This document shows, in pieces, positions 32,976-43,055 of a stretch of DNA of 64,000 nucleotides. The notes beneath the pieces were generated by a model. That model was not told the origin of the DNA. It ran no database searches and was given only the letters and a program-made list of their open reading frames with translations. Both the position numbers and the translations under genes were made by a program. Source of the DNA: Raffaelea ambrosiae (taxonomy: Eukaryota > Ascomycota > Sordariomycetes > Ophiostomatales > Ophiostomataceae); NCBI GenBank assembly GCA_002778195.1, contig PCDI01000002.1, positions 930,001-994,000 on the forward strand. Direction: 5' to 3'. The first letter of the stretch is position 1, and every line of letters starts with the position of its first letter.

Positions 32976-34499
32976 TTATACCATCACCAAGCCCAGACCA
33001 ACAAAAGTGGACGACGTCACAGCCACCATCATCAACACCAGCATGCCGACGGTGCCGAGTCCGTGGCCGGGGCCCGGATCCGCAGCGGACGACGACCCGG
33101 TGTTGCTGCCCGACGAGGAGGCGCTGAGGGTGCTGGCGCCGCTGATGCCCTGGGTGGCGGTGACGGCGTTGGCAACGGCGGTGGCGTCGGGGACGCCGCT
33201 GGTGCCGCTGGCGATCTCGACGACGTTGCTGGCGGTGGCGTTGAAGTTGGTGGGGGCCAGGGAGATCTCGTTGTTGGCGAGGTCGTAGACGACGTAGGCG
33301 GAGCGCAAGAAGGTGTCGCCCAGGACGTTGGTGCTGCTGCCGGCGGGGGCGATGCCGAAGAGGCAGGCGGTCTCGCCGCTCTGGAAGGTGGGCCGCTTGC
33401 CGCTGGCGGTGACGAGGTCGAGGACGAGCTCGTCCATGGCGACGGAGATGGCGGGCGACGAGAAGGTAAAGGTCAGGCTGGCGTTGTTCTGGGCCAGCGA
33501 GCACGGCACGTAGGCGGCGCCCTCGTTGCTGTCGTAGACGGCGCCGACGGCGTCGTAGATGGTCTGGACCATGGTGTCGGGCAGGTAGGTCAGCGACGAG
33601 CCCGAGTCGAGCAGCACGGCCAGCGCCAGGTCGCTGCCGACGGTGGTGCTGCCCAGCGACAGGCCCGTCAGCGTGATGAGGAACTCGGCATAGGTGCCGC
33701 CCTGGGCCTGGATGGGCAGCGTCTGCAGCGAGCCCGAGTACTGCGCCGTGTCGACGCCGCCGAACAGGATGCTGCCCGTGTTTGCGTCGAGGTCGTTGAG
33801 CCACAGGCTGTACGCGTTGGTGGCGATCTGGCCGTCGGCCACCAGCTGCGCCGGCAGGTTGTTGTACGCCGACAGGCCGGCGCGGCCCACCTGCACCTCG
33901 TTGACGGTGTAGCCGATGCCCAGGATCCCCTGCGACGACGAGCTCGAGTAGCCGACGCCGAACTGCAGCCGCGACAGGTTGGCGCTGACACTGCCGCTCG
34001 CGCCCAGCGTGAACGTGTCCGAGACGTAGTCGCCCGCGGCGCCGGAGCCGTCGACGTACGAGATGTTGAAGTAGCTGCCAATGTACTTGTAGGTGGACGA
34101 CGCGTTGGCCGAGTAGGTGCCGGCAAAGCTGCAGGGCTGGCTGGTCTGCTGGCACAGCGCCGAGTCGGCCGTGTTGACCCACAGGTCGCTGCTGCCGGTG
34201 TCGAGGTGCAGGCGCACGGCCTGGGCGGGCGTGCCCAGCGTGGCATTGACAAAGTAGAGCGTCTCCTCGTTGTCGAGCGTGGCGTCGATGGCGGCGGTGC
34301 GGCGGCGTATCCGGTCGCGGCGGACGGGGTTGTCAACGTGCCGGCGCTCCGTATTCATGGCGACCACGCGGGGGGCGCGTTGCTGGACGTGGCTCCGTGA
34401 CGTGACCACGCCGGGACGTTGTTTCTGGTGTCCGGGGACGGAGAGGCCGCTCGCGACGGCGAGGGCAGAGGCCAACAAGGCCCATGTCGACGACTTCAT
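32976..34499 (-). CDS. GPI-anchored aspartic protease (pepsin family A1, yapsin/candidapepsin type)
   Basis: Secreted aspartyl endopeptidase expected at the plasma membrane or wall. Single exon, 507 residues, ATG at 34499. The signal peptide is MKSSTWALLASALAVASGLS. A basic propeptide with dibasic sites (VRRDRIRRR, ~60-68) suits Kex2-type processing. Catalytic Asp 100 lies in LDTGSSDLW and Asp 298 in LLDSGSSLTYLP. The flap region follows the pepsin pattern, and the Cys pair near CQQTSQPC and one CSLAQN/CLFG pair look disulfide-ready. After VLGDTFLRSAYVVYDL comes a Ser/Thr/Ala-rich stalk with likely omega site around SSSAAD, then the hydrophobic tail VGMLVLMMVAVTSS..., typical of GPI attachment. 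Several N-x-S/T sites are present. The long open frame on the opposite strand is a codon-bias shadow. Confidence 0.93.
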   Translation of the reverse strand: MKSSTWALLASALAVASGLSVPGHQKQRPGVVTSRSHVQQRAPRVVAMNTERRHVDNPVRRDRIRRRTAAIDATLDNEETLYFVNATLGTPAQAVRLHLDTGSSDLWVNTADSALCQQTSQPCSFAGTYSANASSTYKYIGSYFNISYVDGSGAAGDYVSDTFTLGASGSVSANLSRLQFGVGYSSSSSQGILGIGYTVNEVQVGRAGLSAYNNLPAQLVADGQIATNAYSLWLNDLDANTGSILFGGVDTAQYSGSLQTLPIQAQGGTYAEFLITLTGLSLGSTTVGSDLALAVLLDSGSSLTYLPDTMVQTIYDAVGAVYDSNEGAAYVPCSLAQNNASLTFTFSSPAISVAMDELVLDLVTASGKRPTFQSGETACLFGIAPAGSSTNVLGDTFLRSAYVVYDLANNEISLAPTNFNATASNVVEIASGTSGVPDATAVANAVTATQGISGASTLSASSSGSNTGSSSAADPGPGHGLGTVGMLVLMMVAVTSSTFVGLGLVMV

Positions 34500-34631
34500 T
34501 GTGTTGTGTGTGTGTGTGTTGTGTACGTATGTCGATATATGTGGTCGTATGTAGAGTGTATATAAACCGTACAAGCGTAGATAGAGCGTATAAGTGAGAG
34601 AGACCTGCCTCGTTGCGGCTCGTGAGGAGGG

Positions 34632-34637
34632 TTTATA
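34632..34637 (-). promoter_or_regulatory. TATA-like box upstream of aspartic protease
   Basis: Reads CATATAAAC on the minus strand about 135 nt upstream of the ATG. A second TATATA-type element sits about 60 nt upstream (34558-34566). Position fits a core promoter, but this is by eye only. Confidence 0.3.
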
Positions 34638-34777
34638 TGAATAGCAGAAAGAAGGCGGATTGTCGTTGGTATTAGAGGACGAGTGCAGAGACACAAGACG
34701 ACGAGCAATGCACAGCCACGATGATCGAAGAAAAAAAAGACAAATCAAAGACAAATCGAGAGAGAACGAGTGCTCAA

Positions 34778-34778
<1 letters not shown>

Positions 34779-34811
<33 letters not shown>

Positions 34812-34812
34812 C
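34779..34812. repeat. (GT)n(GA)n compound microsatellite
   Basis: GT run directly followed by a GA run, about 280 bp upstream of the aspartic protease start. Confidence 0.9.
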
Positions 34813-37800
34813 GAGACGGGGGCGGCGGAGAATGAAAACGACGACAACTGACGACAGCCGAGTGATGACGACGACGACGACCGACGATGGTGGGTGGCGG
34901 AATCACTCTGTGGTTATTTTATCTATAAGTCCATAAAAACGGCTTTTTTTTGGCCCTTCTATTTCCTTTCGTTTTGGTGCCAAGAACCGGCTAGACCCGT
35001 TAAGAAATTGAAGAGAGGGCGAGGCGTAGGGGAAGAGGAGGAGAGGCGAAGCAGTGGTCGTGGTGGCAGAGAGAGGCTGGCGGATTAAGATATATAAAAA
35101 GAAAAGAAAAAATGGAAGAATGGACACAGAAAAGCAGGCGAGACTGGTCAGCCGAAAACCCGAGCGTTCAGGAAGAGGGAAAAAACAGAGCCAAGCTTCT
35201 TGGGAGATCTTGGACGGCTCTTGGAAGAGTCTTGGCCAAGGTCTTGGGAATGTCCGGTTGGAAGGGACTTGGACAGTCCGGAAAGACAAGGAAAAAAATA
35301 AGAAACAAAAAAGAACTCCTTTTTGTTTGTCTTGTACGAGTATGCGTGGCTGTTGGATGAACGGAATGTGTCACCAGAGCAGAAGAAGGAAGGGAAAGGG
35401 TAGAAAAGTCTTGGCAAACCGGCAAAGATATGTGCTTTTTAAAAGGGAAGGCGCACTGAGGAGCAAACTTGAAGAGCAAACTTGAAGAGCAAGCGGAAAG
35501 AAGGGCAGGACACAGATGCTGCACCGAAGACAGAGAAGAGATCCACGCAACAGGGAACAAGAAACATATTGCGCCTCACGGAACACCGAACGGGGAGAGA
35601 AGAGGGGGGGGCGTGTAGCAGGGCTTGGTAAGGAGAGAGGTGAGCCTACGAGACACATGCAGAGAGAAACAAGACGACGACGACAGCGGGCTCCGTACCA
35701 ACACCCAGGTTCGAATTAAAAAAAAATTTAAAAAAAAGGACCAGGGCCACGAGACAAGAGGCCATGACGAGTCCCTTCCCCATCAGCCCAGCCATTTTGG
35801 GAAACCAGCGAGGGGAGTGGAGGAGGGGACCAAGAAGGGGGGCGTGTGAGTGGGCAGCACACACTTTTGCGACGACAGCAAGACGGATCTGACGAGCCGG
35901 TTTGGGACAGACAGAAACGCTGGCAAGTGAGAGGACGAGCAGACGCGAAACGAGCAACAGACCGAAACAAGAGAACAGAGAAAGTAAAAAAAGAAAAGAA
36001 AAAAAGAGAAAAAGAGAAAAAAAAAAAGGAAAAAAGAAGAAGAATGGGGATGGGCAGGACAATGGACACACTCAGATCTCGGCAGTGCGGCCAAGACCAA
36101 GCCAGAGGGCATCTACGAGTGCTAGTTCTAGTACAGAGCATACTCTGCAGTAGCACACACAGCTCAACGAGTATCTTGCTCGTACTATATCATACTATTA
36201 CGATGCTCTCGCGGGCCATTCATTTGCAAAGGGCGCCAAGAATGGCTGGGCAATTCCTTTTGTTTGCTTGGCTCCCGTTTGCGAGCACAAGAAATAGGGG
36301 ATGTTTCTCGCGCAGGTCGATTGGGGGGGCCCTCTGGTCCTCTTGTCCTTCTCCTGGCTGCCCTTGGCTCCGGGTCTTGGCCCTTGGCCTGTGTTGTGCG
36401 TGTTTTGCGTGTTTTGCGTTGCTCGACGCGCGGCCCGGCCATGCGTCGACGTGGAAAGGAGCCCACAAAAAGTGGGCAAAGCAGAAGCGGCGTTGAAACT
36501 TGGGGGCGGTTCTGCTCGTTCGTTTGGCCCTCTGCTTTCCAGACTGGGGGCCCTGCTCCAACAACCACACAACTCCTGTCCTTGCCACTGAGACTCCGTC
36601 TGACACACAGCCGGATGATCACACACAACAGGGGAGGGGCACTCGCGCTGCGCTTTGCTTCGGAGATACTACATAGTAATATGTACAGGGCAGGATAGGG
36701 ACTTGGGTGCCATTTGATATATAATCGGGGGTTTGGGGGTGTTTTTTTTTTAATTCTGCGTCGGCCCCAAAACACACACGTATGCCCATCACACCGACAA
36801 CGCGTACGTCAGTCAGCGTCCGTGGCGCAGCTGCCACGATTCGTACCCATGGTCTTCCTAGTCGGACTTTTTCATCTTCTGTCGTCTGTCTGCAAAAGTC
36901 GTGCTCGTACACAGTACGTGTATAGCAATTGCATAATCGCACGTGAATATTGGCATAGCGAACTTTCCACCTTAATTTTTTCCAGATCCTCCCGCTCAAC
37001 CCCTTGTATCCTCATTCCCTGTTCATGCCAGGACAGACCAGTCGTTTGAGAACCGTTCCCTGCGCATAATGTGCATGCACGGCTTGTCGTCACGAGGTCG
37101 ACGAGAAGAAGAGGTGTCGTCCAGCACTGGCTATGTCAGTCAGGCACAGGAACAAGGGGGGGGAAACGAAAACACCTAAAAGGCAAGTGCCGCCCACTAT
37201 TATTCTGCGCTAGTTACACGACGCCGGTCGCTCCTGCCTGATTGAGCCATCGAACTGCGGCTCTGCGAGGCTCTGCGAGGCTCTCGGAACATAAATGCAT
37301 CTGTTTTTCCATCTTTTTCCCCGATCAGGCTCAATGCAGAGCCGTGCTCGTGTGCCGGCTCTGCAGCCTCTCACGTGGCACGCTTCTTTCATCCGCTCGA
37401 GAATAGGAGTCCTTTTTTTCAAGACCTTGGCTTGGCCAGCCAACGGCTCTGACCAGAATTCGGCTGCCTGCATCTGATTTTGGGCTGGATGTCCTGTGTA
37501 CCGGCGTCATAAAAGAGTCGGCAGCAAGGAATGCCGGGCTGTCTATGGCCCGTCGGAGAGACAGCAGTTTGATATACACCTCGTAGATTCCTGTAGCTTG
37601 CAGAGAGTTGACCGTTCGCACTCCGAGGCTTCACTCCAATCTCTAGGAAACATCTTGAAGACTTTACAATACGGAAGACGCCATCTACATCATGGACAGA
37701 TGGTAAGAGACGAGACATCCGAGTGGGCCGCAGTCTGTATCGGCTTATTTTTTCCCCACTAACATCAAACGTCCATCTTATGCTGTATGGAATTCCAAGC

Positions 37801-37871
37801 CCACTCCCCAGTTGTTGGTCTTTCTGAGAAAGCCTCTTCACCCCCCCACTGTCGGTCTCTCCGGGAAAGCC
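34813..37871. other. Gene-poor, purine-rich spacer
   Basis: No gene supported over 3 kb. A/G-rich tracts at 35000-35700 and especially 35940-36050. A tandem GAGCAAACTTGAA pair near 35460-35490, GTGTTTTGC-type repeats near 36397-36418 and a GAGGCTCTGC repeat at about 37257-37283. TACATAGTA at 36670, TACGAGTA at 35335. Confidence 0.5.
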
Positions 37872-38232
37872 TCTAACATGTTGCCAACACTCTGGAGCCC
37901 TTCTTCGGAGCTATCGGCGGCGCCTGCGCCATCGTCTTCTCCGTCATCGGTGCCTCGTACGGCACGGCCAAGTCGTCCGGCGCCATCTTCCGCGCCGGCA
38001 TCCTGCGCCCCGAGCGGCTGATGCAGAACACGCTGTGTGCCATCATGGCCCAGGCGCTGTGCATCTACGGGCTGGCGTCGGCGGTCATGATCACCAACGG
38101 CCGCGGCTGTACATCGGCAGAGTGCTGATTCTCATCTTCTTAGAGGTCCTGGGCTTGTATGGCGTCGTTGTTTCCATTTTGATGCTCTCTGGGTCAGCCA
38201 GCGGTGTTAATAATACCGAGTGTCCAAAGTAG
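37872..38232 (+). pseudogene. V-ATPase proteolipid (c/c' subunit) pseudogene with internal deletion
   Basis: Two in-frame blocks match the V-type ATPase c-ring proteolipid family. Block 1 (from 37895) reads EPFFGAIGGACAIVFSVIG then ASYGTAKSSGAIFRAG, ILRPERLMQNTLCAIMAQA and CIYGLASAVMITN, i.e. membrane helices 1 and 2. Block 2 (from 38101, shifted by one base) reads PRLYIGRVLILIFLEVLGL then YGVVVSILML, i.e. helix 4 with the proton-binding Glu retained, and ends in a TAG at 38232. The loop and whole of helix 3 normally lying between (about 40-45 residues) are missing. The junction at 38100/38101 leaves 2 extra bases, so the frame is broken. Upstream, a CTAAC branch-like word at 37872 and a defective acceptor suggest a decayed intron end; no start codon or first exon is seen. 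Codons are still G/C-ending, so loss is probably not ancient. An active copy must exist elsewhere. Confidence 0.8.
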
Positions 38233-38599
38233 GTTGGAACAAGGCTGCCACCAAAGTTGCGAGGTGGAATGTTCCATGCAGAGCCAGTCAATAGTCATAA
38301 CAAGAAAAAGAAAAAGAAAAAAAAAGAAGAAAAATCAAAGAACTCGTCATTGTCGCTGATGGGGATTCCGTGTTACCGGGCTGGGAGTTGTCGGTATTGT
38401 ATTGGTGTATATTGCCTCTACTCTATGCACGGTCTTTACCCCGGGCACGACTTCAATGTTCCGAAATGACGTTGATTATGATGGAAACAGCTAGTTGTAC
38501 ACCGTGAGGGCATCCTCATTCCTCCGACCTCTACCGTCTCTTTGGCGTCTTTGGCCTTTTCTTTGACCTTCTCTTTGGCCTTCTCTTTGGCGTCTTCTC
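38233..38599. other. Short intergenic stretch between pseudogene and VPS18 3' end
   Basis: A/G-rich 38300-38340, then a CTTTGGC-type degenerate tandem (units of CTCTTTGGCCTT) at about 38535-38595 directly at the VPS18 stop. No gene seen. Confidence 0.6.
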
Positions 38600-41500
38600 T
38601 TATATGGCCCATTCGTTCTTGTTTTCGTCGGGTCGGATAAACGGCTCGTCGATCTTTTTGATGGCAAAATCGCTGCACAGGATACTACAAGGTGACAAAA
38701 AGGTGTTAGTTTCTTGCTTCGGTTCGGTTCACTGTATCACATACTCGGCTCCCCCCCCCCCCAAGGTGGACCTACCATGCCGACGCCACCAGCGCATCCA
38801 GCTCCGCCACCAGCTTCTCGCGCTTCGCCCCGCTGCCCACCAGACCCTTGGTGATCTGGACCTGCAGCTCCTTGATCCGCTTGCCCACCGCCAGGCTCGA
38901 CTGCTCCAGCACCCGCCGGCCCAGGCAGTCCGAGTGGAAGGCGTGCTGGCAGGGGAACACAAAAAACTGGCGGCTCAGCAGCGGCAGCCCGCAGACGTAG
39001 CACTGCTCGCCCGGCTCGACGAGTGCGTAGCGGTGGTCCAGCGCGGCGATGTCGACCTTGATGTTGGCGGCCGTCTGGGTGCTCTCGTCCATCTCGCGCT
39101 TGAGCCCGTCAATGTCGCGGCTGTAGTCCTCGAGCGCCGCGCAGATCTCGTCCTTGAAGTCGTCGATCACGACAAAGTCGGGGAAGAACGGGATCAGGTC
39201 CTCGATCTTGAGCAGCTCGCACCGCTTCAGGAAATCGATGGCCGCCTTGATCCCGCCGCTCGGCTGCTGCTGCTGCTGCGCCGTGATCACCTTGCGCGCC
39301 ACCGCCAGCCACAGCCGCTTGCGCAGCGCCTGCTGCCCCGGCGCGAGCGGCCGGTCCGCCACCACCGCCGCCAGCTCCACGGCGTCGTGCGCCAGGGCCA
39401 GGTCCACCGCCTGCACGTACTGGCCCATGCTCGTGTAGATGTGCACGCACGACAGCACGCGCTTGTACTGGATGCACAGCCGCAGCGCAAAGTCCGGGTC
39501 AAAGTGCGGCTCGTCGCCCTGCGCCTCCAGGTAGGCCAGCAGCCCCGTCTCGTCGCGCGACGGGTGCGCCGCGTAGATCGCCACCAGCGTGTTGTGCACC
39601 GCCGCGTCCGTCGAGTGCAGCGTGTTGACCACGTACTGCAGGTAGCGCAGCGCCTGGTGCTGCGCCAGCGGCAGCGCCGGGAAGCGCTCGTCGTACGCCA
39701 GCAGCGCCGGGATCATGTTGCGCGGCACCACGTTGCCGGCCTGCCGCATCAGCAGGTCCACCAGGTCCGCCGCCACGTGCGTCATGAGCACGCTGCCGTA
39801 CCGGTAGAACGCGTCCGCGTCCGTCTGCCGCGTCAGCACGGCGAGGGCCTCGGGCCACTTCTCGCGGCGCACCCAGTACTGCAGCACGTAGTGGTAGTCG
39901 TTGATGGCGTTGGCAAAGAAGAGCAGCTCCTCCTCGCGGCCGTGGCTGCTGATGATGTCGTAGACCGTCTTGCGGTCCAGGTCCGGCTTGTGCTTGGCCA
40001 CAAACGCGTGGAACTCGTCGCGGACCGCCGCCAGCTGGTCCGAGGAGGAGGAGGAGGTGGTGGCCCCGGGGGGGCTCGCACCCGGCGTGCTCTCCGATTG
40101 GGCAGCACCGCCGCCGCCGCCGCCGCCGCTCTTTTTGCTGGTCATCATGGTCAAGCCTTTCTGCGGACCACCACCACCACCACCACCACCACCACCACCC
40201 CCGCCCCTGCTTGTGGCCGCCCTCGGCTCACCCCCGCCCTCCTCTGCCTTGGTCACGATGCTGTCGTCCAGCGCGTTCAGCTTCGCCATGAAGATCTCCA
40301 CGAGCCAGCTCGCAATCATGACGCGCTGCATCGCCGCCGCCTTCTTGTACGTGCCCAGCTTGGTCAGCAGGTACTTGCGCAGGGCGTCCGGCTGGCCGCG
40401 GTCGATCAGCGCCAGCGCCACGTCCTCGAACGGCTTGCTGCTCTTGCCGTAGATCCCCGCCGCCTCGTCAAATAGGCCCTTGCTGATCAGGTAGTCGCCC
40501 GACGCCGTGGCCACGGCATCGCGCTGCGCCGCGCTGTGCGCGTACTGCATCGCCGCGTCAAACTGCTGCAGCTGCAGCATGACCTTCCAGATGTCGCGGT
40601 CCTCGTCGCGCACGACCACCTCAAAGATCTCCTGCGCCGTGAACAGCCAGAACGTGCTCTTCTGCAGGTCTACGCACAGCGCCACCGCCTTCTCGCCCGC
40701 GTCCAGGATCGTCTGGTCGTACACCACCGCGCCCGTCAGTCGGTTCGACGCCACCACGCGCCCGCCCAGCAGGCTGATGACGTGCCACTGCGTCAGCGCA
40801 ATCGCGTCCAGCGGTTCCGACACCGTCCTTCGGCGCCCGCCGCTGGCACCAATGCTGCCGCTGCTCGCCAGGACGTCTCCGCCCGAAGACGATGCGGCCG
40901 GTGGGCCGCCGGTCAGCTGCGCCTTGGAGATCAGCCGGCTGTCGGCAAACACCTTGCTGCCCAGCTCTGGCTTGGCCGGGGACACAAGCAGTTTTCCGTG
41001 GTATATGCCCTGTGCGGACAGCCAGGCAAACGCCCTCTCGGGGGCCACCTGCTCATAGGACGGAGGCTGGCCGGCCTCGGGGTCCGGGGAGACCACAAGC
41101 GCCGAGGTTGCGGCGGCGGACAATGATGACGGCTGCGAGGACGACGTCGCAGTGGGGGCAGACGAGGAGGCGGACGCCCCTGCATCGTGGATCACGGGCT
41201 GCTCCGAGTCGAACAGCTTGGTGTACACCGACGCGCTGCCGTCCTGGGCCCGGCCAATCTTGCCGACCCAGTGCAGCAGCCGCGACGGCGTGCTGGCGAG
41301 CACGCGGCGGTAGTGGTCGCTGCGGCCCGGCAGGGCGTCGACCCAGAGGCCCGTGACGGGCTGGCCGTCGGGGAGCCGTGCGAGGCTCTTGAGGTACTTG
41401 TCCTCCTTGCGGTAGAACTCGTTGGAGGTTTCGAGAAAGGTCTCGTAGATGTTGCCGTCGGCGGCGCCCACCAGGATCTCGCGGGTGGACGCGGTGGGCA

Positions 41501-42096
41501 AGGACGGGTTCCAGGCGATGCTGGAGACGGGGACGCCGCGCAGACGGGCCAGGGGCCGGGGCTGGCGGGTCTGTGAGTGCAGGTAGTAGCTCTCGCCGAG
41601 GCTGGTGCAGATGATGAGGTGGGAGGCCGTTGGGTCGAGGAACATGCGCTGGATGACGCCGATCTCGGACGGTCGTTTGGGGAGGTCGATGTCTGGGAGG
41701 AGTCGGGGTTGTTAGCAGGGACAAGCACAGCAGAGCAGAGGAAGAACAGACGAAAGAGGAAAGGCTGCCAAGGTGAAGCCCGCGTGAAGCCGTAGAACAG
41801 CTTCACGAGCTTCACAATCGTGAGAATCCTTGACTCTCTCAAACACACCCACCATCAATGTCCTCGGGCCGGTTCAGATCAATCCGCAGAATCCGCCCGT
41901 TCGACAGCGCCAGCACCAGCACGTTGTTGGCCACCTGCGCCGCCACAAACGCGGCTGCGATCGAGAACTGCAGCTGCACGCGCTGCACGTCAAAGATGGG
42001 GAGGTCGCCGTCGTCGGCACCAACACCACTGACAGCAGCCGCCGTGGCGGCATCGACCGCGGCAGCGAAGCCGCCGTTCAAGGGGTCCAGAGACAT
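38600..42096 (-). CDS. VPS18: Vps18/Pep3, class C vacuolar tethering (HOPS/CORVET) core subunit with RING-H2
   Basis: Three exons (42096-41853, 41692-38776, 38684-38600; introns 160 and 91 nt) give 1081 residues. The N-terminal beta-propeller begins MSLDPLNGG and continues FDVQRVQLQFSIAAAFVAAQ, LSNGRILRIDLNRPEDID, IDLPKRPSEIGVIQRMFLDP. The central and C-terminal part is the alpha-solenoid (clathrin-repeat region: YDIISSHGREEELLFFANAI, YHYVLQYWVRREKWPEAL, FLKRCELLKIEDLIPFFPDF, VVIDDFKDEICAALEDY). A C-terminal RING-H2 (from about residue 980) has CYVC, FPCQHAFHSDCL and, in the last exon, CILC followed by KKIDEPFI. The last Cys pair is completed only by splicing across intron 2, which confirms that intron. 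Unusual: the protein carries Ser/Ala-rich inserts in the propeller and long Gly runs in the solenoid, so it is longer than the usual 950-1000. Confidence 0.95.
40168..40199. repeat. (CCA)n triplet repeat coding a Gly run in VPS18
   Basis: About ten CCA triplets (GGT in the sense of the gene), part of a coding low-complexity insert with a second Gly run (GCC-type triplets at about 40108-40130). Confidence 0.9.
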
Positions 42097-43055
42097 TTCA
42101 GGGAGTATAGAGAGAATTCGACGGGGTGGTGTTGTCTCTGGACAGGACAGGCGCCCGTTCACATGGTCGTAAAGTGAGAGAATCGCAAAATGGGGGGGGA
42201 TGGGAAGCTGTAACCAACTGTTGTATAAACAGCTATCAGTGGCCTGGGCAATATCACAGGGTGGAGGCCCAAGGCGGTGGGCCCTGGCATTATGAGCTCT
42301 CAGGGTAGCTCTAACTGCTCTTAGCGCCAACACCACTAATACTCGCAATTAGTTAGGGGTTCAAGCATTGAACCTCAATCGGTCTTGCCATAATAAAAGG
42401 GTAAAATGCTACTATTTCAGTGAACTCCCGGTGAACTCGACTACGAGCAGATAATCATACACAGTCATATACATGTTAAAAGTAGTACAGCCACCAGGAG
42501 CTTCTCCAGCTTCCCAGCTTCCCAGCTTCCAGCGTCCAGCTTTCCCCCGTCTCTCCATGCTTGCCCGTCCCCATGCAACCAACACCGTTTCTCATGCAAG
42601 CAAAATCCAAGGAGTGCCAAATTCTAAGAGGGGGTATCTGCACACACAATATACAAATACATCCGTACAACAACAACACAGCAGAAAGTCAGAATAACAG
42701 CAACAGCAACAGCAACAACAGCATGCGCAAATATACCACCTGGGGTTGGTCCATGACGGCTCCCCCCATAGATGTCAAGCACCGTTCAGTCCGCCGGTAG
42801 CGGACCGGTAACCAGGGCGTAAAAGAGATGCAATCGCCAAAGACATGCAAATCGCCAAACAGAAAAAGAAAAAGAAAAAAAGATGCGACAAAAGTAAACA
42901 AGAAAATCCAGGAAGTCATAAGAGCAGAGAAGTGCCCCAGTCAGACAGACGAATGCCAAACGTAGCAAAAAAGAAAACAAGTGAAAACAGAAAATCACAA
43001 AAATCAAAAGAAAAGAAAATCGACTTAAAAACTCCCTTGCCACAAACAGAGATAA
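42097..43055. other. VPS18 upstream region and methyltransferase downstream region
   Basis: 959 bp. 42190-42470 is a stretch of different texture (AT-rich, words such as CACTAATACTCGCAATTAG) that might be a decayed repeat. CAGCAACAACAG-type repetition near 42700-42725; A-rich purine tract 42850-43010. No gene seen. Confidence 0.5.

Noticed and set aside
32571..34400. 609-codon plus-strand open frame across the aspartic protease
   Set aside because: Antisense shadow of the protease (Gly/Ala/Val-rich translation); the minus strand has both catalytic Asp motifs, signal peptide and GPI tail.
36185..36775. 196-codon minus-strand frame
   Set aside because: Overlaps other frames of similar length on both strands, no motif; includes ordinary GTGTTTTGC repeats.
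38604..40475. 623-codon plus-strand open frame across VPS18
   Set aside because: It is the antisense shadow of a well-supported Vps18 exon; G/C-ending codons remove stop codons on the opposite strand. The protein is Arg/Gln/His-rich without family resemblance.
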